64,000 nucleotides of DNA from Paenibacillus phytorum (lineage in GTDB: Bacteria; Bacillota; Bacilli; Paenibacillales; NBRC-103111): NCBI RefSeq assembly GCF_013141715.1, contig NZ_WHOA01000220.1:42991-106990 (forward strand), given 5' to 3'. Positions 27,016-36,612 of this stretch are shown piece by piece. Below the pieces are notes generated by a model. It was not told where the DNA came from. It did no database searches and saw only the letters and a list, made by a program, of their open reading frames with translations. The position numbers and the translations under genes are program-made. How positions within the stretch are numbered: the first letter of the stretch is position 1; every line of letters begins with the position of its first letter.

Positions 27016-27590
27016 TATGTATTATTAATAAAAGCAAGCATGATCACATCCAGAAATGTCCGCGTGACTTCATGCATCAAATATTGATGCATCAGTCCTT
27101 CTTGCTTAAAGCCCAGCTTCTCCAAAACCTTCAAAGAGGCTTTATTTTCAGGGAATACTTCCGCTTGAATACGATGTGCCCCAATATGTTCCCGACTAAA
27201 GGCAAGAACAGCTTCCAGAGCTTCTGACATGATGCCCTTATTCCAATAATGGCGGTTTAATTCGAAACCTACGTTGAGAGGAAGAAGGGGCTTTTTTTCA
27301 AACGTATCTCGAATCGGCATGAACATGACGGTGCCAATTAAGGTAGGATCGGTCTTCATGGATATCCCCCAAGGGAATAGCCGTTTATCTTGAAAATATT
27401 GATTCCATGAGTGAATTAAATCTCTGGAATCTTGGACAGATGCAGGGCCATGCCAGTCTAGATATTGGGTGACCTTGGAGTCGGAATAGAAGAGGTATAG
27501 ATCTTCAGCATCCTCAGTGTTCATTTGACGCAAACATAAACGGTTTGTAGTAAGTAGGGGAAAGGAGTCGAATAAACCGGTCGTTGTCAA
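27015..27590 (-). CDS. GNAT N-acetyltransferase, RimJ/RimL-like
   Basis: A 191-aa acetyltransferase. The N-terminal motif LLTTNRLCLRQMNTEDAEDL is typical of ribosomal-protein-acetylating RimJ/L relatives. The acetyl-CoA site is recognisable as NRHYWNKGIMSEALEAV, though the canonical RxxGxG is only partly kept. The C-terminal motif ENKASLKVLEKLGFKQEG is classical for the family. The start is TTG 27590 with AGGTG upstream; an ATG four bases further upstream is in another frame. It is a standalone gene whose substrate is unknown. The family acts on ribosomal proteins, antibiotics or small molecules, and the context does not discriminate. Confidence 0.83.
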   Translation of the reverse strand: MTTTGLFDSFPLLTTNRLCLRQMNTEDAEDLYLFYSDSKVTQYLDWHGPASVQDSRDLIHSWNQYFQDKRLFPWGISMKTDPTLIGTVMFMPIRDTFEKKPLLPLNVGFELNRHYWNKGIMSEALEAVLAFSREHIGAHRIQAEVFPENKASLKVLEKLGFKQEGLMHQYLMHEVTRTFLDVIMLAFINNT

Positions 27591-27753
27591 TCATGTCACC
27601 TGTCTTTTCTTCGAATTGTGCAAACTTATCTAGTAAATTATCATAGTAATCTGAAGAATACCTTAAAAAGAAATAAGTTCAATGAATGAAGAAGGATTTA
27701 CCAATTTAATGTCGAAAATAATCGAATAATGTTGATAGAAGAGGGGAATTATT

Positions 27754-29520
27754 ATGTTTCGTTTCGTTATGTGGATTAGAAAACGATTGGTCGTACGCAT
27801 CATTGCGGCCGTGATGATAGTCATTTTGGCATTGTCTGCAGGCAATATTTTCATTGAAATCAGAAATGCCAAGAAAGCGAGTATGGAAGCCATATCCAGC
27901 TATGGCATTCGATTGGCAGAGAGCTATGTCCAAGGAATCGATGCAAATAGATGGGAACAATTTTTAAAAGATCCAAAGGAGAACGAGCTGTATTGGAATA
28001 TCAGGCAGGAACTAGACCAATACCGTACGCAAATAGGAGCGCTATATGTGTATCTTGTTCGAATTGATGAAAAGAATCAGCCTCTCCTTATGATTGACGG
28101 ACAACCAAAAGGAGATAGTCCGGCTTCACCAATCAATGAAGTGACAGATATTCCAGAAGAAGCTGTTCAGGCTTTACTCAAGGGAAATTCGGCGAGTTCA
28201 CCCTTGATCGTAAACCCGCAATACGGTAAATATGTCTCCACTTATGCACCTTTGAAAAACGCTGATGGTAAAACTATCGGTGTCCTAGGCATCGATACGG
28301 AGGCGGGGGTCATCGAACGTATTTCTAACAGCTTGATCATGGGGAATATATCAGTTTATCTGCTTATGCTCTTCTTCACCTTACTTGGACTTGGGGTGGT
28401 TATGCTGCTAATATCCCGTTCGCTGCGTCCATTACAACGGATTGTTGCAGGTGCGGAAAGCATAGCGAAGGGAGACCTGCTCCTTGCAAAGCAGCAATTA
28501 GCTGAAAATCCTGTTCATTCTATTGATGAAATTGGTGCCGTTTATCAGGCGATGAATAAGATGTCAGGCAACATCAATGACATTTTAAAAACGATTGTAT
28601 CTAATGTATCGCACACCTCGGATCAATTTGTAGCGACGACAGAACGTTTCAACACGGAAGCTCATCATCTGTTGGAGATGAACACAAAAGTAAATGTCTC
28701 GATACAAATGCTCGCTGAAGGAGCCAATACCCAGCAGTCAAGCACCAATGAGAGTGCACATTCGATGGAGGAGATGGCCACGGCCATCCAACGTATTTCA
28801 GAGGCTTCTTTAACGGCCTCTGACGCATCCATGAATGCGCTGGAGAGCGCGGAATCCGGACAAACTATCGTAAAGAATATGAACGGTCAATTCGTTACCA
28901 TTACTTCTGCAACGGAAGAGGCGCTTAATCGAGCTGCCTTACTACGCGGCCATTCACAGGAAATTGGGGTAGCCTTATCGGCTATTTCGGATATCGCCGA
29001 ACAAACGAAGCTGCTTGCACTCAATGCCTCAATTGAAGCAGCGAGGGCGGGTGAACACGGTGCAGGCTTCGCTGTGGTCGCGGGTGAAGTGCGCAAGCTT
29101 GCGGACAATGCGGCAGGCTCAGCTCATTTAATTGCTGGACTGCTGCAAAATATTCAGAGGGAAACTCAGCTTATGGGCGAGGCCATGGAAGAAGGCATGA
29201 AGGAGATCCGGACCGGGGCTGGTCTCACGATGAAAGCGGAAGCGTTCTTTGGCCATATTGTAGAACAGTTCCGTTATGTGTCTGAGCAAATTCATGATAT
29301 CTCATCAGCAACAGAGCAGATGTCGGCTGGGGCAGAAGAGGTGACAGCATCTGTTATAGACATAGCGAATATTGCAAAATCTTCATCTGACGGGACGCTG
29401 AACATTCACAAGTTGACACAGGATCAACTTAAGATTGCTCAACATATAGCCGACTCTGCAACTGCATTGAGCGGATTAACGGATGAAATGCGCTTATCTA
29501 TTCAACGAATTAATGTGTAA
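27754..29520 (+). CDS. Methyl-accepting chemotaxis protein
   Basis: A 588-aa receptor. TM1 is at about residues 12-32 and TM2 at ~198-222, enclosing a ~165-residue sensor domain of CACHE-like length (ALYVYLVRIDEKNQP; YAPLKNADGKTIGVLGID). A HAMP region follows, then a long coiled coil, with the highly conserved signalling tip containing SIEAARAGEHGAGFAVVAGE and VRKLA. ATG 27754 follows GAGGGG. It is a single gene with its own terminator. The ligand is unknown; location among sugar-uptake genes hints at a carbohydrate attractant, which is inference only. Confidence 0.92.
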   Translation: MFRFVMWIRKRLVVRIIAAVMIVILALSAGNIFIEIRNAKKASMEAISSYGIRLAESYVQGIDANRWEQFLKDPKENELYWNIRQELDQYRTQIGALYVYLVRIDEKNQPLLMIDGQPKGDSPASPINEVTDIPEEAVQALLKGNSASSPLIVNPQYGKYVSTYAPLKNADGKTIGVLGIDTEAGVIERISNSLIMGNISVYLLMLFFTLLGLGVVMLLISRSLRPLQRIVAGAESIAKGDLLLAKQQLAENPVHSIDEIGAVYQAMNKMSGNINDILKTIVSNVSHTSDQFVATTERFNTEAHHLLEMNTKVNVSIQMLAEGANTQQSSTNESAHSMEEMATAIQRISEASLTASDASMNALESAESGQTIVKNMNGQFVTITSATEEALNRAALLRGHSQEIGVALSAISDIAEQTKLLALNASIEAARAGEHGAGFAVVAGEVRKLADNAAGSAHLIAGLLQNIQRETQLMGEAMEEGMKEIRTGAGLTMKAEAFFGHIVEQFRYVSEQIHDISSATEQMSAGAEEVTASVIDIANIAKSSSDGTLNIHKLTQDQLKIAQHIADSATALSGLTDEMRLSIQRINV

Positions 29521-29558
29521 AAATGGATAAAGAATTGGCTAGTTTCAATGATTAGACG

Positions 29559-29618
29559 AATCCTATACAATATAACCGACAGGTATTGGCTGACGGTAGA
29601 TTGTATAGGATTTTTTCA
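29559..29618 (+). terminator. Terminator with long loop after MCP gene
   Basis: A perfect 13-bp stem AATCCTATACAAT/ATTGTATAGGATT encloses a 28-nt loop and is followed by T6. It lies only 25 bp before the next gene's ribosome site. Confidence 0.75.
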
Positions 29619-29642
29619 GTTTTGATAAGTAGGGGGCAAATC

Positions 29643-31442
29643 ATGCAGTTTCTACAAAAATATATAACCATGCCTTGGTTTCGTAATCAACGCATTCGCT
29701 ATAAAATCATCATGATATATTTTCCACTTATCTTCGTGCCTTTATTTGTACTAGGTTTTGTCTCGAATCAGGTGTACACGAATGCGATTGTCAAAAAGAC
29801 GATTAAAAATGTTTCGGATAACTCGTCCCTTATTATTACGCGCATCACAGGCATGTTAACGAATGTAGAAAGCTGCGCCAATATGCTGACGATCAATCTC
29901 AACAAATTGATCGTGGAAGACCCGCAATCCCAGGGGGCAGCGGAAACGAGCTTACAGATGTACACACAGATTACGAATCAGTTGAGCTTTGCCCTGCTTG
30001 TATTTCCCGATGTCCAATCGGCTGCATTTATAGATGCGAATGGTCGAGTATTTGGATCTAATCTCCTTATGGAACGGAATCGGGAGTTGATCGCGGGCAG
30101 TGAAATGCTTGAACAGGTTGATGCCTCCAGTGGCAATAATATTTGGTTTCCCATGCAGCAGCGTAATTACTTGACCCCTGATTCGCAAGAAATTGTCATG
30201 ACGCTAGGTAAGCGGATTGTAAATATTTATACGGGGCAAAAGCTCGGCATGCTCGTACTGAATATCAAAGAAAGCTCCTTATCTGCGATTTATCAGAAAA
30301 TCGGCTCGATCCAGGATGGCAGCTATTTTATCGTAAATGAGGGAGGCGTCGTTATTTCATCGCAGCATCCTGAGAATTTACTTCAAGAAGTAGCCGATCC
30401 AACGCTGAAAAACTGGATTACTTCTAGTAGGGATACGTCGGATCTAACCTCTTTTCAACATGAGAAAACGCTTGTTGTAAGCTCCGACGTTCCTAGCTTT
30501 GGGTGGAAGCTCATCTCGATGGCTCCACTGGTATCCTTAACCGCGGATACGCGTAAAATCACTGTTCTTATTGTTCTTATTGGGTTGATCTGTTTATTTT
30601 TTGCTTTGCTTGGAGCGGGAATGCTTTCTCAACTCATTGCTAAACCCATTATGGGGCTAACGAAACATATGAAGAGGATCAAAGAAGGCAATCTGGACAT
30701 TGAATTCCAGGTGAATTCAGAGGATGAGATTGGTTTATTAGCCTCTGGCTTCAATGCCATGATAAGGCGAGTTCAAGAGCTTCTGACGAATATTAATTTC
30801 GAGCAAAAGAAGAAGCGTGAATACGAGCTAGCGCTAATTCAGGCGCAAATTAAACCGCATTTTCTGTATAACACCTTAGATGTTATTTACACCTTGTCAG
30901 AAATGGGACGAGCACGGGATGTACAGCGAACAACCAAAGCGTTGGCCGATTTCTATCGCGCAGCTCTGAGTAAAGGAAGAGAGACGATAACGATTGAGGA
31001 AGAAGTCCGCAATGTGAAGGATTATTTATCCATCCAGCGAATCCGTTATTCCGATGTGTTTACCTTTGAATTTGATATCCGTGGAGAGGTACTCGGCGGT
31101 CTTATACCGAAATTAACCATTCAACCGCTCGTTGAAAATGCCATCTACCATGGTCTCAAAACGAAGGGCAGCCTGGGTATTCTGAAAGTAACCGGTGAAA
31201 TTGTGGAGGGTAAAATCAAGATTATCGTCAGCGATGACGGGGTTGGCATGCAGCCGGAACGGCTTGAGGCTCTTGTGAAGAAGCCGGAATCTCCGGAGCA
31301 AGCTGTCGGCTATGGGTTAAGGAACGTGAATGATCGAATACAGCTTTATTTTGGCGATGAATATGGCCTACAAATTGAAAGTCAACTGGGGCAGGGCACA
31401 GAAGTCACACTATGGCTCCCTTTTCAAAGTGAGGAAGGTTAA
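29643..31442 (+). CDS. YesM-family sensor histidine kinase
   Basis: A 599-aa membrane kinase. TM1 is at about residues 18-42, an extracellular dCACHE-like domain is followed by TM2 at ~300-325, then HAMP (KRIKEGNLDIEFQVNSEDEIG) and the His_kinase motif QIKPHFLYNTLDVIY with H406. The HATPase_c ends in YGLRNVNDRIQLYFGDEYG. The frame is open from 29586, but ATG 29643 after TAGGGGG is preferred because TM1 then sits at the usual depth. It is 3 bp from its response regulator and upstream of a CUT1 sugar transporter, which it probably controls. Confidence 0.92.
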   Translation: MQFLQKYITMPWFRNQRIRYKIIMIYFPLIFVPLFVLGFVSNQVYTNAIVKKTIKNVSDNSSLIITRITGMLTNVESCANMLTINLNKLIVEDPQSQGAAETSLQMYTQITNQLSFALLVFPDVQSAAFIDANGRVFGSNLLMERNRELIAGSEMLEQVDASSGNNIWFPMQQRNYLTPDSQEIVMTLGKRIVNIYTGQKLGMLVLNIKESSLSAIYQKIGSIQDGSYFIVNEGGVVISSQHPENLLQEVADPTLKNWITSSRDTSDLTSFQHEKTLVVSSDVPSFGWKLISMAPLVSLTADTRKITVLIVLIGLICLFFALLGAGMLSQLIAKPIMGLTKHMKRIKEGNLDIEFQVNSEDEIGLLASGFNAMIRRVQELLTNINFEQKKKREYELALIQAQIKPHFLYNTLDVIYTLSEMGRARDVQRTTKALADFYRAALSKGRETITIEEEVRNVKDYLSIQRIRYSDVFTFEFDIRGEVLGGLIPKLTIQPLVENAIYHGLKTKGSLGILKVTGEIVEGKIKIIVSDDGVGMQPERLEALVKKPESPEQAVGYGLRNVNDRIQLYFGDEYGLQIESQLGQGTEVTLWLPFQSEEG

Positions 31443-31445
31443 GAT

Positions 31446-33035
31446 ATGCAGAAAATATTAATTGTTGATGATGAGTCCATTTTCCGAGAATACTTGCGCA
31501 CGGCATTAGATTGGGAAGCCTATGGATTTGAAATATGCGCAGAAGCCAAAAATGGGGTGGAGGCGTTGGAACAAGTCGATGTGCATCGTCCCGATATAGC
31601 CCTTGTGGATATTACCATGCCGTTTATGGATGGACTCACGCTAACGGAGCAATTGAAGCAGCGATATCCAGCTACAAGTGTGGTGTTGATTACAGGCCAT
31701 AACGAATTTGATTACGCTCGAAAGGCGCTAAAGCTTGGCGTTGAAGATTACATTCTGAAGCCGTTTTCGAAGGATGAATTGGTACTGACACTGCTTAAGC
31801 TTCAGAAGGAGCATCAGCGGGTTCAGGAAGAGAAGTCCACATTGAAGGAAAATCAGCTGTTGATGAAGGAGAGCTTTCTTAATCATTTGCTTAGCGGTGA
31901 TTATAACCATTCCAATGAGGAGACGAGTTCAAGACTCCAGCAATTTGGGGAATCCTTCGACTCCCTATGTTTTGTGGTGGCGTGTATTGAGATTGATAAC
32001 ATGGATCTCAAATGGAACAAAGTGAGTGAAAGATTACTTTGGAAATATGCGGTGACGAACATTCTGAACGAGGCGCTGGAGGAAACGGAAAATCATTTGA
32101 TTTTCAATGGGCCTGAGGGGCGCATTATTTGCTTGGTGGAGCACCAAGGGAATGGAGAACTGGAAATTCCTGCGTTAGGCGGTTATGAGAAATTATGTTT
32201 CCTGATCAAGAAATATTTGAAATTTACAATCACGGTCGGTGTTGGTCGAAGTCAAACCGGCTATCAGGGGATCCGTACTTCTTATTTGGAGGCGCTTGAA
32301 GCCTTGCAAAATAAGTTTGTACTGGGGAATGATCGTGTGATTGCTTACGGATCAGGAGCTTTGGAGTCAGGGACTCAAGCCTTCTATCCCACAGAAGTGA
32401 ATGAAGAGCTGCTCGTTCAATTGCGCATGCAAAACGGGGAAAAGGTAGATGCTAAGTTGGAAGAAATTTTCCAATCGATTCGTGATCAGCGGCTATCCTT
32501 AGACTACACCTATGTCATTAGTATGGGACTTATTTCTGTTTGTTTGTCTTACGTAACGGAAACGGGGCATCCGATTGAAGATTGCTTCGGTGAAGCTTTT
32601 TTTCCCTATAGTGAAATCAAACGGTTGGAATCCATTGACGCGACATCCGCATGGATCAAGGAGTTGTTCAATCAAGCGATACTTTATACGGGTAAGCACC
32701 GAAAGACTCGATCGTCGAAAATTGCCCAATCCGCGAAAGAATATATTGAGCTTCTTTACGGAGACCCTGAGCTGCAATTGGATCAAATTGCCCAACAGGT
32801 GTTTATCAATCCCAGTTATCTTCGGGCTGTTTTCAAGAAAGAAATCGGCATGACGGTAACCGATTATGTCACACATGTTCGTATGCATAAAGCAAAGGAT
32901 TTGCTCGGTAAAGGGAACATACGCCTTGCGGATATTGCCGAACAAATCGGCTTTAACGATCCAAGCTACTTTAGTAAAAGCTTCAAGAAATTTTTTGGTT
33001 ATTCCCCTAGTGAGTATGAGAATAACCGCTTATAA
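31446..33035 (+). CDS. YesN-family response regulator (REC + AraC HTH)
   Basis: A 529-aa regulator. The receiver has KILIVDDESIFR and D55 in LVDITMPFMDG; Lys is in DYILKPFS. The middle region is the variable YesN linker. The C-terminal AraC domain shows IAQQVFINPSYLRAVFKKEI and IAEQIGFNDPSYFSKSFKKF, the two helix-turn-helix elements. It is coupled to the upstream kinase (3-bp spacing) and ends 125 bp before the binding-protein gene, which is the most likely target promoter. An intrinsic terminator follows. Confidence 0.92.
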   Translation: MQKILIVDDESIFREYLRTALDWEAYGFEICAEAKNGVEALEQVDVHRPDIALVDITMPFMDGLTLTEQLKQRYPATSVVLITGHNEFDYARKALKLGVEDYILKPFSKDELVLTLLKLQKEHQRVQEEKSTLKENQLLMKESFLNHLLSGDYNHSNEETSSRLQQFGESFDSLCFVVACIEIDNMDLKWNKVSERLLWKYAVTNILNEALEETENHLIFNGPEGRIICLVEHQGNGELEIPALGGYEKLCFLIKKYLKFTITVGVGRSQTGYQGIRTSYLEALEALQNKFVLGNDRVIAYGSGALESGTQAFYPTEVNEELLVQLRMQNGEKVDAKLEEIFQSIRDQRLSLDYTYVISMGLISVCLSYVTETGHPIEDCFGEAFFPYSEIKRLESIDATSAWIKELFNQAILYTGKHRKTRSSKIAQSAKEYIELLYGDPELQLDQIAQQVFINPSYLRAVFKKEIGMTVTDYVTHVRMHKAKDLLGKGNIRLADIAEQIGFNDPSYFSKSFKKFFGYSPSEYENNRL

Positions 33036-33066
33036 CGAAAATTCCTAAATGTGCGGATTTTACAAG

Positions 33067-33105
33067 AACCCCTCGATTATTCCATTATCATAAGGGGTTT
33101 TTCCT
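33067..33105 (+). terminator. Terminator after YesN gene
   Basis: The stem AACCCCT/AGGGGTT is followed by a T-rich run. It separates the sensory pair from the transporter operon. Confidence 0.75.
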
Positions 33106-33160
33106 TTTATACTCAGGTTGTAAAGAAGAGAAAGCACATGATGCCTGGGAGGTCCAACAA

Positions 33161-34495
33161 ATGAAAAAAATGGGAGTCACTCTCGTAAGCTTGCTCGCGG
33201 CTACTAGCCTTGCAGCTTGCGGAACCACAAACACAACAAAAGATGCTGGTGCAACTAGCGCGCCAACGGCTGCAGCAACTGCAGCACCCGTGAAGACGGA
33301 TGCAAAGCCGGTCAAGCTTAGAATTTATGCCCAGTACGCAGATGAAGATACGAAAACACCTTATGACTACGCGGTTGCCGAATTGAAAAAGGAAATGCCG
33401 AATGTTGAGCTAGAGCTCGATATTCAAGCGCAAGATGATGGCCAGAAGCTGAAGACTTATGCAGCTACAGGCAATCTGCCTGACATTTTCGGAGCAGGAT
33501 TAGACATTATCGATACGTTTAAGAAATCCAATAATATTCTAGTTCTGGATGAGTACGTAACTAAATTTGGCTTCAAAGACAAAATGCAACCAAGCGCATT
33601 GAATACACTTGCAACTGATGATGGTCACACTTACGCATTCCCTTATGCGGGTAATGAAGTAGCTCTGCTTTACTACAACAAAGATTTGTTCCAACAAAAT
33701 GGTGTGAAAGTGCCGACTACCTATGATGAAATGATGACGGCTGTTAAAGCGTTCAACGGGAAAGGGATTACGCCACTATCCATTTTTGCGAAAGAAAAAT
33801 GGCCCTGCGTAGCCCTCTATGACATGTTCGTTTCACGCGCTGAACCAGCTGGTGTGACGAAACTTGATAAAGGTCTTGCCAAAGCAGATGATGCTGCTTA
33901 CAAAACAGCTGCTGAGAAACTCATCGAGCTGGTTAAAGCAGGCATGCTGCCAAAAGGCGCTACGAACTTGAACTACGATCAAGCAGCAGCTCTCTTTCAT
34001 GAAGGTAAAGCAGCGATGTTCATTAACGGACAGTGGGAAATCGAGGCGGCTACGAAAGCTCTTGGTGACAAAGCTGGTTACATGTACATTCCAGCTGCTG
34101 ATGCAGCAGCTTATGAAAAAGGTAAAACAGCATTCAGCGGCAGCGGCGGTCCTGGTGGATATGCCGTATCTGCAAACACCAAGGATAAAGAGCTTGCGGC
34201 AAAAGTGGCATCCTTCATTTCCTTGAAATATGCGGAGTACAAGTTCACAAACCGCAGCAATCCAATTGTAGCTACCAAAGTGGATAAGCCGATTGTGAAA
34301 CAGTTCCCTCCGATGATGGAACAGCTTTCCAAAGATATTCCGAAAATGACAAGCACAACAGCTTTCTCATGGGGATTGTCCAATCCTAAGTTCAAAGCAG
34401 CGCTTGAAGATGCCACGCAAAACCTGATGACAGGTAATTATACAGCGGATCAATTCGTGAAAGATTTGAATAAAGCGGCAGTAACAGCGAAATAA
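33161..34495 (+). CDS. Extracellular sugar-binding lipoprotein (family 1)
   Basis: A 444-aa lipoprotein, the receptor of a CUT1 importer. The signal peptide ends in SLAAC with C20 lipidated, and an Ala/Thr-rich linker follows. Typical features of maltose/multiple-sugar binding proteins include EVALLYYNKDLFQQNG and GKAAMFINGQWEIE. GGGAGG gives the ribosome site. It precedes two permease genes but is separated from them by a hairpin that would reduce read-through, a common way to make more receptor than channel. Activation by the adjacent YesM/YesN pair is expected. Confidence 0.92.
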   Translation: MKKMGVTLVSLLAATSLAACGTTNTTKDAGATSAPTAAATAAPVKTDAKPVKLRIYAQYADEDTKTPYDYAVAELKKEMPNVELELDIQAQDDGQKLKTYAATGNLPDIFGAGLDIIDTFKKSNNILVLDEYVTKFGFKDKMQPSALNTLATDDGHTYAFPYAGNEVALLYYNKDLFQQNGVKVPTTYDEMMTAVKAFNGKGITPLSIFAKEKWPCVALYDMFVSRAEPAGVTKLDKGLAKADDAAYKTAAEKLIELVKAGMLPKGATNLNYDQAAALFHEGKAAMFINGQWEIEAATKALGDKAGYMYIPAADAAAYEKGKTAFSGSGGPGGYAVSANTKDKELAAKVASFISLKYAEYKFTNRSNPIVATKVDKPIVKQFPPMMEQLSKDIPKMTSTTAFSWGLSNPKFKAALEDATQNLMTGNYTADQFVKDLNKAAVTAK

Positions 34496-34518
34496 CCGAA
34501 GTTTCTATGGAAAAGGAG

Positions 34519-34556
34519 ACTCACACTGGATCGCTCTGCGCCGGTGTGAGTTTTCT
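34519..34556 (+). terminator. Intercistronic attenuator between binding protein and permease
   Basis: An 11-bp stem ACTCACACTGG/CCGGTGTGAGT with an 11-nt loop and TTTCT lies between the binding-protein stop and the permease ribosome site. It probably lets only part of the transcripts continue. Confidence 0.65.
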
Positions 34557-34578
34557 ACTAAAAAAGGGAAGTGATGAC

Positions 34579-35457
34579 ATGCGCAAATTCATGGGAAATA
34601 AGGCGGCTATTATGCTTTTCACACTGCCGGCACTCCTTTTGTATACAGTGATTGTGTTTTATCCGATTTTGCAAACTTTCTATCGCAGTACATTCGAATG
34701 GGATGGATTAAGCGAAGGCACTTTTATTTTTCTGGATAACTACATTCGATTGTTTCAAGATAGTATTTTCTACACATCGCTATACAACGGTTTCGTTTTT
34801 GCCGGTATTCTGGCTTTCGTGCAAATCGGGATTGGTACCATACTTGCTTTTGCCGTCGCAGAAGGGTTCAGAGGAAGCAAGTTTCTAAGAATTAGCTACT
34901 TCATTCCTGTGGTTCTTTCCATTACGGTGGTGTGTCAGCTGTGGCTGGCGATGTATAACAGTGAGTATGGCTTGATTAATAAAATATTTGAAGCACTCGG
35001 CATCTCGTATCGTCAGGATTGGTTGACGAACAACAAAACAGCGATTTTCGCCATTGCGTTCGTGAATGCTTGGCAGTACATGGGTTACCAGTTCGCATTG
35101 CTGCTGGCGGCTGTAAAGTCCGTTCCGGAGCAATACCTAGAGGCGGCACGTATAGATGGAGCATCGAAGTTCAAGGCGCACATGGCTATAACGATACCAA
35201 TGCTGGCTGAAACATATAAGTTTTGTTTGGTCCTTGCGATTACTGGCGGATTGAATGCTTTCGCCAACATGTTCATTATGACCGGTGGGGGACCAGGGAA
35301 TTCTACGTACACATTGACCTATCTGATGTACCGCTCAGCGTTCCGCGTTGGTGAATTCGGTTATGGAAGCGCCGCGGCTGCTTTCCTGGTCATCGAATGC
35401 TTGATTGTGACTTTGGCTATTAATCGACTGATCGCAAGAGAACGGATTACATTTTAA
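34579..35457 (+). CDS. Carbohydrate ABC transporter permease, MsmF/UgpA-like
   Basis: A 292-aa permease with six membrane segments. The EAA coupling loop reads YLEAARIDGASKFKAHMAI, and FANMFIMTGGGPGNSTYTLT is the conserved pre-TM6 motif of CUT1 permeases. The frame is open from 34507 across the attenuator hairpin; ATG 34579 with GGGAAG upstream matches family length. It pairs with the next gene to form the channel. The shared ATPase is not in the window. Confidence 0.92.
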   Translation: MRKFMGNKAAIMLFTLPALLLYTVIVFYPILQTFYRSTFEWDGLSEGTFIFLDNYIRLFQDSIFYTSLYNGFVFAGILAFVQIGIGTILAFAVAEGFRGSKFLRISYFIPVVLSITVVCQLWLAMYNSEYGLINKIFEALGISYRQDWLTNNKTAIFAIAFVNAWQYMGYQFALLLAAVKSVPEQYLEAARIDGASKFKAHMAITIPMLAETYKFCLVLAITGGLNAFANMFIMTGGGPGNSTYTLTYLMYRSAFRVGEFGYGSAAAAFLVIECLIVTLAINRLIARERITF

Positions 35458-35469
35458 GGGGGATGACAG

Positions 35470-36312
35470 ATGAACGGAATACTCAAATTGCGTAAAAAGA
35501 ATCCGCTCCTGGGCATCTTCTTGTGGGTCTATGCGGGGTTGTCGGTGTATCCACTGCTGTGGATGGTCTTTTATTCGCTTAAAAATAACAATGAAATCTT
35601 TGTATCGAATCCATTCGGTTTCCCGACGCATCTACGATTTGAGAACTATGTGGATGCTTGGTCAAGGTTCAATGTTCCCGTCTACTTCAGCAACAGCTTG
35701 TTAGTAGCTGCGGCGACAGTTGTAGGTACGATTGTACTTTCGGTTACGTTCTCCTATGCTGTTGCCAGAATGCAATGGCGATGGAAGGAAGCCGCTCGTA
35801 TTTATGTCGTGATTGGGATGTTCATTCCCGTGCAAGTTATCATGATTCCACTGGCAATTCTCGTACGTGAGTTCCATTTGGCGAATACGTATTGGGCGCT
35901 GATCGTGCCTTATATTGCTTTCAATATTTCATTTTCCAGCATGGTTTTCTATGGTTTTTTCCGCAGTATTCCGGTCGAACTGGAAGAATCAGCTTGTATG
36001 GATGGGGCCAGCATTTACCGGGCCTTCTATACGATCATATTGCCGATTATTAAACCTGCGATTGCAACGATGGTGATCTTCGTCTTCTTGTCGGCATGGA
36101 ATGAATTTACGATGGCGTTAATTTTGATTACTAAAGAATCCCTGAAAACCTTGCCGCTCGGACTGCTCTTCTTCCAAGGTCAGTTCACCACCAATTGGGG
36201 GGCAATGGGCGCGGCGATGACGATCGCGAGCCTGCCAACCGTGCTTGTGTATGTACTCTTTAGTGAGCAAGTGGAGAAAGCGTTGACTGTAGGGTCTGCT
36301 GTGAAAGGCTAA
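35470..36312 (+). CDS. Carbohydrate ABC transporter permease, MsmG/UgpE-like
   Basis: A 280-aa permease and the second channel subunit. The EAA loop reads ELEESACMDGASIYRAFYTI and the C-terminus SEQVEKALTVGSAVKG is the family end. It starts 12 bp after its partner with GGGGG upstream. The operon ends here, and the 3' region carries a palindrome array and then a long perfect hairpin. Confidence 0.92.
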   Translation: MNGILKLRKKNPLLGIFLWVYAGLSVYPLLWMVFYSLKNNNEIFVSNPFGFPTHLRFENYVDAWSRFNVPVYFSNSLLVAAATVVGTIVLSVTFSYAVARMQWRWKEAARIYVVIGMFIPVQVIMIPLAILVREFHLANTYWALIVPYIAFNISFSSMVFYGFFRSIPVELEESACMDGASIYRAFYTIILPIIKPAIATMVIFVFLSAWNEFTMALILITKESLKTLPLGLLFFQGQFTTNWGAMGAAMTIASLPTVLVYVLFSEQVEKALTVGSAVKG

Positions 36313-36380
36313 GACTGCTGAGTATTTGCAAAGCTTTTAGATCGTGCTGTAAAAGGTTAATTTCACAGTCTGCCTGCTGC

Positions 36381-36507
36381 TTCCATTGGATTAATCCAGT
36401 GGAAATAGGGATTTGGCGGCCTAAAAGTCAATTCCATTGGATTTATTCCAATAGAATCACGAATTTCGAGACCTAAGAGTAGATTCCATTGGAAAAATCC
36501 AATGGAA
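36381..36507. repeat. Array of three TTCCATTGGA-type palindromes with 51-52 bp period
   Basis: Copies of a 24-25 bp palindrome close to TTCCATTGGA-NNNN-TCCAATGGAA begin at 36381, 36432 and 36484, 51 and 52 bp apart. The intervening spacers are also related (both contain ATTT and CCTAA-AGT), so the whole is a degenerate 51-bp tandem repeat. It lies 68 bp after the permease stop and before the operon terminator, so it would be transcribed as three hairpins. Confidence 0.8.
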
Positions 36508-36561
36508 GTATGCATTTTGTTCTGAATACCGATTCGAATGTCAGAGAAGTCAATAGGCATT

Positions 36562-36612
36562 AAGGGGCTTTCCTCAAGTAGATTTATCTACTTGAGGAAA
36601 GCCCCTTTTGAC
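36562..36612 (+). terminator. Perfect 22-bp hairpin, operon terminator
   Basis: AAGGGGCTTTCCTCAAGTAG plus AT pairs exactly with its complement across a 2-nt loop (arms 36562-36583 and 36586-36607), followed by TTTTG. It most likely terminates the sugar-transporter operon. The length and perfection of the stem are unusual. Confidence 0.7.

Noticed and set aside
34507..34578. Longer N-terminus for the MsmF-like permease
   Set aside because: The extra 24 residues would be encoded by the attenuator hairpin and are not typical of the family; ATG 34579 has the proper start context.
36381..36507. Possible CRISPR array from evenly spaced repeats
   Set aside because: The units are palindromic and degenerate, the spacers are related to each other, only three units exist and no cas genes are nearby.
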